Shown here piece by piece: positions 1 through 8,270 of a stretch of 64,000 nucleotides of DNA. Every line of letters begins with the position of its first letter. Within the stretch, counting starts at the first letter, position 1. This stretch comes from SB21 sp964535295. GTDB taxonomy: Bacteria; CLD3; SB21. The position numbers and the translations under genes were made by a program. The notes under the pieces are model-generated. The model worked only from the letters and a program-made list of their open reading frames with translations. It had not been told where the DNA came from and made no database searches. Location: NCBI GenBank assembly GCA_964535295.1, contig CAZHUW010000001.1:1-64000 (forward strand), in the 5' to 3' direction.

Positions 1-199
1 CCTCTACAAAGAACATGGCTACATGGTCCTTGGTCAGTACTAGTTTTTTTGACGACTTTACTTTTTCCGGAGTGAGCGTGTGATCCATCAGCCCTCCTTT
101 TGAAAACAACCAAATCCATTCGCCGTAAACTTCAGATTCTGTAAACGTACTTTCCTGAATCATGAGAACAGCAAAGACAAGCAAGATAACAGATTTCAT
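1..199 (-). CDS. Secreted lipocalin-like protein, N-terminal part (runs off the left edge)
   Basis: The reading frame starts at an ATG on the minus strand and runs off the window, so only about 66 residues are visible. They begin with a hydrophobic signal-peptide-like stretch (MKSVILLVFAVLM). After it come a YGEWIWL motif, a glycine pair and a TLTPEK segment. This order (G-x-W-x-W, GG, LTPE, then a hydrophobic strand) resembles small secreted lipocalin-like proteins common in Bacteroidota and relatives. The function is unknown. It is divergently arranged from the membrane-protein gene that starts about 50 bases away. The family call is from pattern memory only. Confidence 0.6.
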   Translation of the reverse strand, partial: MKSVILLVFAVLMIQESTFTESEVYGEWIWLFSKGGLMDHTLTPEKVKSSKKLVLTKDHVAMFFVE

Positions 200-249
200 A
201 GCGCCAAATTTTATTGGTTTTTGATCAAAAAACGATTACTTTTTATAAA

Positions 250-876
250 ATGAAGATATTGTGGTTCAAAGTCAACACAACGTTAACCGAACATCTGATT
301 TTCGAGATCAACACGGTTACATTGGTCTCCATGGTTATTTGGACTCTGGCACAGCACGAGTCTGCGGTCGTAGGATGGTATACGCTGCTGCTGCCTCATT
401 TTCAGCACTGGTTGAGCACCGCCGCGGTCGTTTTTGTTATCGTATCGGTCATTGACCTTATCTGGTTGTATTGTTTGTTCTTTCTTTTCAAAAAATCGTT
501 TCACGAATTGATCAAATGGTACCGCATGCGTGTATGGCTGGACCGGCTCCAGCATAAACCTTGGTTCCAGAGAATCCAGAAATATTTCAACGATTCCCCT
601 CAGACCGAGGCGGAACTTTTGCATGTGCAGCCGCATGATTCGAAATTCAAACAATTCATAAAAAAATCCGGTCATCTCGGTATCGTGATCATTGCATCGA
701 TTCCAAGTCCGGGCTTGAAAGAACTGGGCATCATCATGGCGCTGACCCCAAAATACCGGCGCACCGGATTTTGGCTCATGTATGCGGGAGGAATCATAAA
801 GACCGTAGGTACCTTGCTGGTGTACGGCGGGCTTTACAAAGCTTTTCATCAACTGTTTCAGCAGACTTTTTCCTGA
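250..876 (+). CDS. Multi-pass inner-membrane protein of unknown function
   Basis: About 208 residues from the ATG at 250. An in-frame start at 214 exists but would lie almost against the divergent gene, and neither has a clear ribosome binding site. It has hydrophobic segments near the N-terminus (around LIFEINTVTLVSMVIW), a second at about 60-80, and C-terminal ones containing SIPSPGLKELGIIMAL and MYAGGIIKTVGTLLVYGG. A basic, aromatic-rich loop separates the two halves. The proline/glycine-rich C-terminal half vaguely recalls small VTT/export-type membrane proteins, but I do not recognise the family with confidence. A hypothetical membrane protein is the honest label. Confidence 0.65.
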   Translation: MKILWFKVNTTLTEHLIFEINTVTLVSMVIWTLAQHESAVVGWYTLLLPHFQHWLSTAAVVFVIVSVIDLIWLYCLFFLFKKSFHELIKWYRMRVWLDRLQHKPWFQRIQKYFNDSPQTEAELLHVQPHDSKFKQFIKKSGHLGIVIIASIPSPGLKELGIIMALTPKYRRTGFWLMYAGGIIKTVGTLLVYGGLYKAFHQLFQQTFS

Positions 877-912
877 CGGTTTCCCCAACCACTTATTCGG
901 AGGAAAGTTACC

Positions 913-1716
913 ATGGCAGGCATTATCATCGGTCTTGCGCTTATCGGGTTAAGCATATTGCTTATCTTTTTGCGCAGAAAGAGCCAGGATAAACTCCTGG
1001 AGATCAAATCTACTCAAACATCCTCAACTAAAGACCTTGCCGATCTTTGCCAATCGGTTAAAGACGGGATAGGAAACAGCGGTGGATTCAAACAGCTCTC
1101 GGAAGTCAAAGGTATCGTTAAATGTGCTAAACCGTTGAGCGGCGAATTATCGAAACAGCCGTGCGTGTACTACACTATGGATGTATCTGAGCGCTATGAA
1201 GAAACGTACTACGAAAAAGATTCCAAAGGCAACAGCGTCCGACGTACTCGTACGGGTTCCACGACGGTCGCCAGTAATTCCCAGTCCGTCCATTTTGAAG
1301 TGGAAGACGCCTCCGGACGCATTACGGTCAATCCTAACGGCGCGGACATCGATCCGGTTCAGGTCGTAAGCAAATACGAACCCAGTATGCAGGGCCGCAA
1401 TTCCATTTCTTTCGGCAGCTTCTCCTTCAATGTCGCGCGGAGTACCGGCGATCGTAAGATCCTCGGATATGAGTTCACTGAGAAGATCATTCCGCTCGAC
1501 CGGCGTGTTTATGTGATCGGCGAAGCATCGGATTCTACGGGTGAACTGATGATTCAGCAGCCTTCTGAAAAAGGAAAGCCATTCATTGTCACGTTGAAAT
1601 CGGAAGAAGAACTCACAAAGGGAACAGAGTCGAATATCAAAGCTTTAATGATCGGCGCCATCGTCAGTCTGATAGCAGGATTGGGAGCGATCGCTTATGG
1701 AATCATCGGAAAGTAG
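913..1716 (+). CDS. GIDE-domain (MULAN/MUL1-like) membrane protein
   Basis: This 267-residue protein has an N-terminal membrane helix (residues 2-20) and a C-terminal one (about 245-264). Between them lies a domain with a KGIVKCAKPLSG strand, PCVYYTMDVSERYEE, a long insertion, a VHFEVEDASGR strand and a late YVIGEASD strand. This is the pattern of the GIDE domain of mitochondrial MUL1/MULAN ubiquitin ligases and their bacterial homologues. No RING finger is present, so it cannot be a ubiquitin ligase of the eukaryotic type. The function in bacteria is unknown. GGAGG just before the ATG (about 900-904) supports the start. It is followed closely by the TapB-like and ferritin genes. Confidence 0.75.
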   Translation: MAGIIIGLALIGLSILLIFLRRKSQDKLLEIKSTQTSSTKDLADLCQSVKDGIGNSGGFKQLSEVKGIVKCAKPLSGELSKQPCVYYTMDVSERYEETYYEKDSKGNSVRRTRTGSTTVASNSQSVHFEVEDASGRITVNPNGADIDPVQVVSKYEPSMQGRNSISFGSFSFNVARSTGDRKILGYEFTEKIIPLDRRVYVIGEASDSTGELMIQQPSEKGKPFIVTLKSEEELTKGTESNIKALMIGAIVSLIAGLGAIAYGIIGK

Positions 1717-1744
1717 AATTTTTATTCATTAAATGGAGTATGGC

Positions 1745-2461
1745 ATGAAAACAAAATCATTGATAAAGATCGGTTTAACGTCGATCATATTTTTTCTTTC
1801 TGTTGATATAGTGATGGGACAGAACTGCGATACCTTCTATCCTCTCAAAAAAGGAAATTCCTTTGAAATGCAGGAGTTTGACGGACAGAACAAATTGATG
1901 GGTACCAATGTCGTTACCGTCAAAGACCGAATTGATGCGGGCGGCACAGCTGAAGCGACCATGTTGGGTACGCACACGAATGCCAAAGGAAAATCGGATG
2001 CATCGGTTGAATTCAAGGTCAAATGTGACGGAGTTTCATTTTATATGGATCTTCAGACTTTTGCTAATTCCATGGAGAAACAGAAAGACATGGAATTGAA
2101 AATAGACGGAGGCTTCTCTGAAATGCCTTTGAAAGGTATGAAAGTCGGCGACCAGCTGAAAGAAGCGGTTATGAAAATGCACATGATACAAAAAGGACAA
2201 GAGATGGGCCTTATGGTCTCGACCGTTCGCAGAAAAGTGGAGGCAAAACAGTCGGTTGTAGTCCCGGCTGGGACATTTGAGTGTTATAAGATCGCTGTCG
2301 AAGTAGAGACCGTAATGGAAATGATGGGGATGAAAATGCCGGCCGGCAAATCGCAGCATGTTGAGTATTTTTCAGTCGGTATCGGGACGGTCAAGTCGGA
2401 AGTTTACGACAAGAACGGCAAATTGGCGCATTATTCAGTATTAAGCAAAATAACAAAATAA
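1745..2461 (+). CDS. Secreted TapB/DUF3108-like protein
   Basis: I take the ATG at 1745 because GGAG sits six bases upstream; the ATG at 1733 overlaps that site and has none. The protein (238 residues) has a signal peptide ending around DIVMGQ. A mature domain follows, starting CDTFYPLKKGNSFEM and rich in beta-strands. It includes the VVPAGTFECYKI motif that marks TapB-like/DUF3108-like periplasmic proteins, then VEYFSVGIGTVKSEVYD. The family has no settled biochemical role. The unusually high methionine content (MEMMGMKMPAG and MKMHMIQKGQEMGLM) is notable. The gene lies 28 bases after the GIDE gene and 21 before ferritin, probably in one transcript. Confidence 0.7.
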   Translation: MKTKSLIKIGLTSIIFFLSVDIVMGQNCDTFYPLKKGNSFEMQEFDGQNKLMGTNVVTVKDRIDAGGTAEATMLGTHTNAKGKSDASVEFKVKCDGVSFYMDLQTFANSMEKQKDMELKIDGGFSEMPLKGMKVGDQLKEAVMKMHMIQKGQEMGLMVSTVRRKVEAKQSVVVPAGTFECYKIAVEVETVMEMMGMKMPAGKSQHVEYFSVGIGTVKSEVYDKNGKLAHYSVLSKITK

Positions 2462-2482
2462 AAGACAGGACAGGAGCATATA

Positions 2483-2995
2483 ATGTTATCCAAAAACCTT
2501 CAAGCTGCTATTAACGAACAGATCAACAAAGAATTCTTTTCGGAATACCTGTATCTTTCAATGGCCGCCCACTGTAATACAGCCAATATGGATGGTTTTG
2601 CCAATTACTTTCTTGTCCAGGCGCAGGAAGAACATTTCCACGCCATGAAATTCTTCAATTTCGTCAATGACCGTGGCGGCAAAGTTGAACTTAAAGCGAT
2701 CGCGGGCCCGAAAGTTCACTTTAAATCCCTCATCGAGATCTTTGAAGAAACGCTGGAACATGAAAAATTGGTGACCGCGTCGATCAATAAACTCATGGAT
2801 ATCGCCATCAAAGAAAAAGATCACGCATTGATCAGTTTTTTAAAGTGGTATGTGGATGAACAGGTGGAAGAAGAATCCACCGTCGGGAAAATTCTGCATA
2901 AACTTAAATTGATCGATGGGGACGGACACGGCCTGCTTATGATCGATAGTGAATTGGCCGCCAAAGTTTTCACGCCGCCTGCAGAAAATAACTAG
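2483..2995 (+). CDS. ftnA: Ferritin (iron storage, H-type ferroxidase)
   Basis: A 170-residue bacterial non-haem ferritin that oxidises Fe(II) and stores iron in a 24-subunit cytoplasmic shell. The ferroxidase ligands sit at the same numbers as in E. coli FtnA: Glu17, Glu50, His53, Glu94 and Gln127, with Glu49 and Glu130 beside them. Length is typical. AGGAG at 2472-2476, six bases before the ATG, fixes the start. It is the last gene of the short + strand run beginning at 913, followed by a stem-loop at 3013-3033. No Fur box was recognised by eye. Confidence 0.95.
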   Translation: MLSKNLQAAINEQINKEFFSEYLYLSMAAHCNTANMDGFANYFLVQAQEEHFHAMKFFNFVNDRGGKVELKAIAGPKVHFKSLIEIFEETLEHEKLVTASINKLMDIAIKEKDHALISFLKWYVDEQVEEESTVGKILHKLKLIDGDGHGLLMIDSELAAKVFTPPAENN

Positions 2996-3012
2996 CTCAC
3001 TGACATAATGCG

Positions 3013-3033
3013 GCGCGGGTATCGTACCTGCGC
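3013..3033 (+). terminator. Stem-loop after ferritin, possible weak terminator or mRNA 3' end
   Basis: GCGCGGGTA pairs with TACCTGCGC (one G-T pair) around a 3-base TCG loop. There is no run of T after it, so it is not a textbook intrinsic terminator. It could be an RNA-stabilising hairpin or a weak attenuator before the GH15 gene. Confidence 0.4.
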
Positions 3034-3059
3034 TGTTAACTCATCTAACGGATACAATT

Positions 3060-5063
3060 ATGCCGCGCGATATCCCCGTCGGTAATGGAAGTTTATTGAT
3101 CGGATTTGATAAGAACTATTATATCCGGGACCTTTATTACCCTTTTGTAGGGAAAGAAAATCACGTACAAGGAAACGAATGTAAATTCGGGGTATGGGCG
3201 GACGGCCAATTCGCCTGGATGCACGATGCATGGGAGAAGGAACTCAATTATCTCGATGACACGATGGTATCGGAAGTAACCCTGACGCACCGGACTCTGG
3301 GCCTGCAACTTATATGCAACGATGCCGTTGATTTTTATGAAAATATCTACTTGAGAAAGATCACCGTCAAAAACCTTCTCGACAAACCGCGTGATGTGCG
3401 TGTGTTTTTCCATCATGGGTTCAATATTTCAGAATCCGATGTCGGCGATACGGCCCTGTTCGATCCCAAAATCGGTTGTATCCTGCACTACAAAAGCGAT
3501 CGTTTCTTTTTGATGAATTTTTACAACGATGACCATTTCGGTGTGGATCATTATGCTATTGGAAAAAAGGGAGGCGGCCTTGAAGGAACATGGCGCGACG
3601 CCGAAGACGGAGAACTCGAAATGCATGCGATCGCACAGGGTTCCGTGGACTCAACCATAGGCATGTTCTTATCTGTTCCGCCCAAAGGAACCGACGATTT
3701 TTATTACTGGATCATTGCCGGTAAAACATACGGAGAATGTGCAAATAACAACAGTTTTATCCGGCAATACAATCCGGATCGCGTTTTAAAACGCATTACT
3801 GACTATTGGAAACTGTGGATAGAGAAAGAAAAGATAAATTTTGACAACCTGCCCGCGCCGATCATCCGTCTATTCAAACGCAGCCTCATCACGATCCGCT
3901 CTCAAATAGATAACAACGGCGCGATCATTGCAGCTAACGATTCCGATATCACTTTTGAAGGGCGCGACACTTACAGTTATATGTGGCCGCGGGACGGCGC
4001 CCTGGTGGCGTATGCCATGGATCTTGCCGGATACGGAGCGGTAACCCGCCGCTTTTTTGAATTCTGCGCGCGTGTGATCAAAGATAACGGATATCTGCTC
4101 CATAAATACAATCCTAACGGCACATTGGCGAGTTCCTGGCATCCGTGGGTCAAAGACGGGCACACACAGTTGCCTATTCAGGAGGATGAAACGGCGCTGG
4201 TAGTGTGGTCGCTCTGGAAACATTATGAGAAATACCATGACGTGGAATTCATTCAGCCGTTATACGGGCCTCTTGTTATTCGAACGGCTGATTTCATGTG
4301 CCATTTCCGCAATGAAAAAACCGGATTGCCTCATCCGTCATATGATCTTTGGGAGGAACGGCACGGTATCCTGACTTTTACTACCGCCGCAGTCATTGCC
4401 GGATTGAAGGCCGCTTCGAATTTCGCCCGGCTTTTCGGAGAAACAGACAAAGCTCAAAAATACTCAGAGACAGCCGATACCATGAAAAGCGGCATGGATA
4501 GGTATTTGTACAGCAACGAACAAAAGAGATTTGTACGGATGGCAAATCAAAAAGCCGACGGATCCTTTGAATATGATATGACCGTCGATGCAAGCATGTA
4601 CGGCATATTTGCGTTCGGCGCATATCATCCGATGGATGAAAAGGTGATGTCTACGATGAAAGCAATCAAAGATAGATTATGGTGTAAAACTGAGGTTGGC
4701 GGGGTCGCGCGGTATGAAAATGATTATTATCACCAGGTAAGCCGGGATATCGGGAGTGTGCCCGGTAATCCGTGGTTCATTTGTACCATGTGGCTTGCGC
4801 AATATCAGATCGCAAAAGCAAAAACCAAGACCGAACTTAGCGAAGCTTTATCGACACTCGAATGGGTCGCATCACGTTCACTCAAATCCGGCATACTAGC
4901 AGAGCAGGTTCACCCCTACTCCAACGCGCCGCTCTCCGTTTCCCCGCTCACATGGAGCCACGCCACCGTCGTCATGTGCGTTATGGAATATCTGAACAAA
5001 CTCGAAACGCTGGAATCCTGCGCGTCCTGCGCGCAGCCGCTTTTTCACGTACATTCCAAATAA
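3060..5063 (+). CDS. Glycoside hydrolase family 15 (glucoamylase/glucodextranase-like)
   Basis: A 667-residue GH15 enzyme expected to release glucose from the non-reducing ends of alpha-glucans. The N-terminal beta-sandwich (about 1-270) is followed by the alpha/alpha-barrel. Diagnostic motifs are MWPRDG (308-313), the catalytic acid region WEERHG (431-436) and the catalytic base region AEQVHP with Glu615. No signal peptide is seen, so it probably acts in the cytoplasm on stored glycogen or imported maltodextrin, matching the GH57 enzyme elsewhere in the window. Some GH15 proteins act on trehalose or dextran; the substrate is not readable from sequence. The start ATG has only a weak GGA-type ribosome site. 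Confidence 0.9.
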   Translation: MPRDIPVGNGSLLIGFDKNYYIRDLYYPFVGKENHVQGNECKFGVWADGQFAWMHDAWEKELNYLDDTMVSEVTLTHRTLGLQLICNDAVDFYENIYLRKITVKNLLDKPRDVRVFFHHGFNISESDVGDTALFDPKIGCILHYKSDRFFLMNFYNDDHFGVDHYAIGKKGGGLEGTWRDAEDGELEMHAIAQGSVDSTIGMFLSVPPKGTDDFYYWIIAGKTYGECANNNSFIRQYNPDRVLKRITDYWKLWIEKEKINFDNLPAPIIRLFKRSLITIRSQIDNNGAIIAANDSDITFEGRDTYSYMWPRDGALVAYAMDLAGYGAVTRRFFEFCARVIKDNGYLLHKYNPNGTLASSWHPWVKDGHTQLPIQEDETALVVWSLWKHYEKYHDVEFIQPLYGPLVIRTADFMCHFRNEKTGLPHPSYDLWEERHGILTFTTAAVIAGLKAASNFARLFGETDKAQKYSETADTMKSGMDRYLYSNEQKRFVRMANQKADGSFEYDMTVDASMYGIFAFGAYHPMDEKVMSTMKAIKDRLWCKTEVGGVARYENDYYHQVSRDIGSVPGNPWFICTMWLAQYQIAKAKTKTELSEALSTLEWVASRSLKSGILAEQVHPYSNAPLSVSPLTWSHATVVMCVMEYLNKLETLESCASCAQPLFHVHSK

Positions 5064-5099
5064 AAAAGCTGCCGTAAACCATCCGTTCACAGCAGCTTT
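5062..5099 (-). terminator. Intrinsic terminator of the S2P-epimerase-cNMP operon
   Basis: On the minus strand AAAGCTGC and GCAGCTTT form an 8-bp stem around a 19-base loop, followed directly by a run of T (the A-run at 5062-5067). It lies between the convergent GH15 and cNMP-domain genes and may act partly in both directions. Confidence 0.8.
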
Positions 5100-5120
5100 G
5101 CACAAATTGTATTTTAATGT

Positions 5121-6218
5121 CTACGGGATCATTTTTTCTACCGTCTCCGCCATATGGTTGACATCCTGTGAATCCACCATGGCAGAATTTGTCACGGTCT
5201 TCAGCTGATTGACGACCGCGGCATCGGTATTGGAATCGGTGATAAAAATGAACGGGATGTCCTGATAGGAAGAATTCTCTCGGATCTGCTGGCAAAAATC
5301 GTAACCCGAGATCTCATCGTATTTAAAATCAGAAATGATCACATTCGGTTTCAGTGTACGCAGTGCCGATATACCTTCCGTGATACTGTCGACCGTTTTA
5401 ACGGTATGGCCGAGGCCGGTAAGATTTTTTTCGATCACTTTGCGAACGACCATGCTGTGATTGATCACCAAGACCGAACCCGTTTTTTTTGACGCTTTTT
5501 CACTTTCTGCGGGCTTGGCCTCCTCCCCGTCAAACGAGATGATCTTGGGTTTGATGATAAATTGACCGTCTTCCCAGCTCATCATCTGATCGAGGGCTTC
5601 ATCATCGTTGAAATCCCTGAGTTTGATATTTTGCAGAACCCCTTTTTCGTAGGTAATGACCGCCGTGTCGCTTCCGTGGGTCACCTCAAGGCTTCCGGTC
5701 AGAGAATTGGATTCGCAGAACGCAATGACTTCCGTAATATGTTTGTCTTTAAGGCTTCCTGAAGGACCCGCCGGCGCCGCCGATTTCATCTGCTTCGCTT
5801 TTTCAGAGACCACGGTATTCGTCTCGCGCAAACGCTGGCTCATGATCTTGCTCATGGCGATCGAGATCGACGGATATTTCTCCAGGATCACATCAAAATC
5901 ATCTTTTTCGAGCACGAAGGTCTCCGTATCCTCGGCCGCATTGACCGTTGCGGATCGCGGTTCCCCGGTCAATAAAGACATCTCTCCGAAGTAATTGCCG
6001 GCGCCGATATGCGCCAGAACTTCATTGTTAGCGGCCATAACGGCAACTTTGCCGCTGAGTACGATATACATTTTATCGCCCGGATCCCCGACCTTGCAGA
6101 TGGTACTGTTGGACTTGAATTGTTTGAATTTCAGTTTTTCTGTGATAAAGTCAATACTATCGCGGCCCAGAGAGCGGAAAAAAGGTACTTGTTTGAGAAT
6201 CTCGCCAATTTGAATCAT
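5121..6218 (-). CDS. Cyclic-nucleotide-binding / PATAN (DUF4388) / degenerate receiver protein
   Basis: A 365-residue signalling protein with three parts. A cNMP-binding fold spans about 10-125, with the phosphate-cassette motif GEMSLLTGEPRSA including Glu79 and Arg88. A PATAN/DUF4388 segment spans about 155-225, and a response-regulator receiver fold spans about 247-362. There is no DNA-binding helix-turn-helix, so it is not a CRP-type regulator. The receiver keeps a candidate phospho-acceptor Asp297 (IISDF). It has Asn-His (253-254) where the acidic pair belongs and lacks the conserved lysine (SAMVDS around 345-350). It may therefore be a non-phosphorylated docking domain. GGAGG six bases before the ATG supports the start. 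Confidence 0.85.
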   Translation of the reverse strand: MIQIGEILKQVPFFRSLGRDSIDFITEKLKFKQFKSNSTICKVGDPGDKMYIVLSGKVAVMAANNEVLAHIGAGNYFGEMSLLTGEPRSATVNAAEDTETFVLEKDDFDVILEKYPSISIAMSKIMSQRLRETNTVVSEKAKQMKSAAPAGPSGSLKDKHITEVIAFCESNSLTGSLEVTHGSDTAVITYEKGVLQNIKLRDFNDDEALDQMMSWEDGQFIIKPKIISFDGEEAKPAESEKASKKTGSVLVINHSMVVRKVIEKNLTGLGHTVKTVDSITEGISALRTLKPNVIISDFKYDEISGYDFCQQIRENSSYQDIPFIFITDSNTDAAVVNQLKTVTNSAMVDSQDVNHMAETVEKMIP

Positions 6219-6282
6219 TCCATGCCTCCGAAGAGCTCAGTTTCAGCCAAAAATTGTTACAAACAAGGTGAAACTAAGAAAA

Positions 6283-6492
6283 TTAGAAGAAGATAGCAAG
6301 TTTTTTTAGGACGTAGACAATGAAGATAATGAGCAGAATAAGAAAGAAAAATCTCTTAGTGAAAGGAAAAGTCACGGACGTCGACCGCTTGAACCGAATT
6401 CGCTGCTTGAGTTTTTCTTCGGGATCCTTCTCCGGCTTATAATATAGCGGCGTATAATCGAAGGTCTTGTGTTTTTCAGCTTTAAACATCAT
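6283..6492 (-). CDS. Small single-pass membrane protein
   Basis: A 69-residue protein whose ATG overlaps the stop codon of the epimerase gene (TATGATG), so it is probably translationally coupled to it. The N-terminal half is charged and carries a YTPLYYKPEKDPEEK motif; a basic stretch then leads into one membrane helix (FFFLILLIIFIVYVL). Small proteins with a Y-x-P-x-YY-x-PEK motif are widespread in Bacteroidota-like bacteria, which supports it being real. The function is unknown. Confidence 0.7.
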   Translation of the reverse strand: MMFKAEKHKTFDYTPLYYKPEKDPEEKLKQRIRFKRSTSVTFPFTKRFFFLILLIIFIVYVLKKLAIFF

Positions 6493-7511
6493 AGTGATTC
6501 CAATATACCGATTCCCGGCTTGTCAGTCAAAATAATTTTTCCGTTTTTAATTTCCATGCCGCTGAACGAGCAGTCGTCAATAAGCAAATGGCCATCCAGG
6601 TCTGCAAAATCGACCAGCGGAGAAATATGTCCTGCCGCAGTAGAACCGATAACAGTCTGGATCATGCAGCCTATCATCGTTTTAAGCCCGTTCGCACGTG
6701 CAGTTTTGATCATTTGAAGGGCTTCGCTTAAGCCGCCGCATTTATCGAGTTTGATATTGATCCCGTGAAAAGATTCCCTCAGTAATGGAATATCTGAATC
6801 CGTTTTTACGCTTTCGTCGGCAAACAAAGGCAAAGCAGAACGTTGTTTGAGCCAGATCATATCATCGGTATTTTCCTTAGGCAAAGGCTGTTCGATCAAT
6901 TCAACCCCTTGCCCGGCCAACCAGTCAATCTTTTTTGCGGCCTCATCTTTGCTCCAGCCTTCATTGACGTCAATACGAAGCCTCTTCGATGTAGATTTCC
7001 GGATAGTATTAATGATATCGTAATCCCGCTCACCCACCCCCAGCTTGATCTTCAGGATCGGATAAGGTTCCGCTTCTCTTATTTTTTGCTCGATCATACC
7101 CAATTCATCAATGCCGATCGTAAAAGAGGTTACCGGCGTATCAGACATAGATAAACCAAAATATTTATACAACGGGCTTTGCAATTTTTTCCCGACCCAA
7201 TCATGCAAAGCCATATCGATTCCCGATCTTGCGGAAAAATTATACGGGAACAACTCCGATAAAGTGTGCATAATTTCACCGACATTAAACGGATCCTTAA
7301 GACGACTAAGAGTTTTGCCGGCTTCGGTCAAACAAGTTAATACGCTCTCCGGCGGTTCGCCATAGTAGCGCGAAGGCGACGACTCACCGATGCCGGTGAT
7401 TCCTTCGTGTTCGATACGAATGATGATGACGTCTTTTGAGTCAATTCGGGAATCGGATAGAATGAAAGGGTGGAGGAGACGCAGTGATCTTAATTTATAT
7501 ATTAAACGCAT
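6489..7511 (-). CDS. Dipeptide epimerase (L-Ala-D/L-Glu type), enolase superfamily
   Basis: A 340-residue enolase-superfamily enzyme of the muconate-lactonising subgroup. Members of this group racemise the second residue of dipeptides such as L-Ala-D-Glu released from peptidoglycan. Visible motifs are the K-x-K pair (Lys154, Lys156), metal ligands at Asp181 (DVNE), Glu207 (IEQPL) and Asp232 (ADES), and the opposite lysine(s) in KLDKCGG (254-260). The exact dipeptide cannot be read from sequence. It starts 4 bases after the site-2 protease gene, suggesting a shared transcript. The link with cell-wall peptide recycling fits the amidases and deacetylases in the window. Confidence 0.85.
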   Translation of the reverse strand: MRLIYKLRSLRLLHPFILSDSRIDSKDVIIIRIEHEGITGIGESSPSRYYGEPPESVLTCLTEAGKTLSRLKDPFNVGEIMHTLSELFPYNFSARSGIDMALHDWVGKKLQSPLYKYFGLSMSDTPVTSFTIGIDELGMIEQKIREAEPYPILKIKLGVGERDYDIINTIRKSTSKRLRIDVNEGWSKDEAAKKIDWLAGQGVELIEQPLPKENTDDMIWLKQRSALPLFADESVKTDSDIPLLRESFHGINIKLDKCGGLSEALQMIKTARANGLKTMIGCMIQTVIGSTAAGHISPLVDFADLDGHLLIDDCSFSGMEIKNGKIILTDKPGIGILESL

Positions 7512-7515
7512 GATT

Positions 7516-8181
7516 TCAATTCAATAGGCCGACGATCAGGTTATTGAGTAAGCCAAGCAAAAAAGCAAAAATCGGAGCCATAACACGATTAATGATTCCA
7601 AGCGCCATCATCGCTACGAGTATGAACATGCCGGTAAAGCCCAGGCTGCGGTATTGCTCACCCAAATGCGGCGGAAGAAGGCTGGCGACCACATGCGACC
7701 CGTCCAAGGGTGGGATCGGAAAAAGATTGAATAACGCCAAAATCAAATTGATCTCGATACTATACTTCATGAATTCCAAAGCAAATTCAGCCATCTGAAC
7801 ACTGCTTTGAGATGTCGGTTCCACACTTTGATATATTAAAGATATCGTCACAATAAACAGAGCTGAAATAATAGCAAGGATAAAATTGGACGCCGGACCC
7901 GCCATAGAAACATAGATATCGTCACGGCGAAAATTTCTGAAATTATTCGGATTAACCGGAACGGGTTTGGCCCAGCCGAAAAGGATACCCGCATTAGTAA
8001 CGGCCAGCAGAACAGGAATGATAATCGTCCCCCAAAGATCAATATGTTTGATCGGATTGAGCGTGATCCGTCCCTCGCGGTCTGCGGTGTCGTCGCCGCA
8101 CCATTTGGCTACCAGCCCGTGCGCGCATTCGTGGATCACAACGGCAAAGATCAAAACGGGTAAAAATACTAGCTGAACCAA
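7516..8181 (-). CDS. Site-2 protease family (M50) membrane metalloprotease
   Basis: A 221-residue integral-membrane zinc protease, short like the Rip/YwhC-type members without a PDZ domain. The zinc site is HECAH (17-21) in the first helix, and the third ligand is Asp160 in the IPPLDG motif; GPASNF near 95-100 is the typical loop. The substrate is unknown. The start is a TTG at 8181 with AAGGA seven bases upstream; the nearby ATG at 8186 is out of frame and stops quickly. A good promoter lies at 8220-8248, making this the first gene of a four-gene operon. Confidence 0.88.
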   Translation of the reverse strand: MVQLVFLPVLIFAVVIHECAHGLVAKWCGDDTADREGRITLNPIKHIDLWGTIIIPVLLAVTNAGILFGWAKPVPVNPNNFRNFRRDDIYVSMAGPASNFILAIISALFIVTISLIYQSVEPTSQSSVQMAEFALEFMKYSIEINLILALFNLFPIPPLDGSHVVASLLPPHLGEQYRSLGFTGMFILVAMMALGIINRVMAPIFAFLLGLLNNLIVGLLN

Positions 8182-8219
8182 GACATTATCCTTTCGTTAG
8201 TGATACAATCGATGGATTA

Positions 8220-8248
8220 TGTATACAAAAAATCAGTTCCAATGTCAA
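8220..8248 (-). promoter_or_regulatory. Sigma-70-type promoter of the S2P-epimerase operon
   Basis: On the minus strand TTGACA (plus-strand 8243-8248) is separated by 17 bases from TATACA (8220-8225), a near-perfect housekeeping promoter. It lies about 40 bases before the TTG start of the protease gene. Confidence 0.75.
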
Positions 8249-8270
8249 TCGAATATTGCGCTTGAAGAGC

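Noticed and set aside
1733..1744. Upstream ATG of the TapB-like gene
   Set aside because: The ATG at 1745 has a well-placed GGAG; the earlier ATG overlaps it and has none.
3870..4238. Antisense open frames inside the GH15 gene and other large genes
   Set aside because: They lack ribosome sites and domains and lie wholly within well-supported coding sequence.
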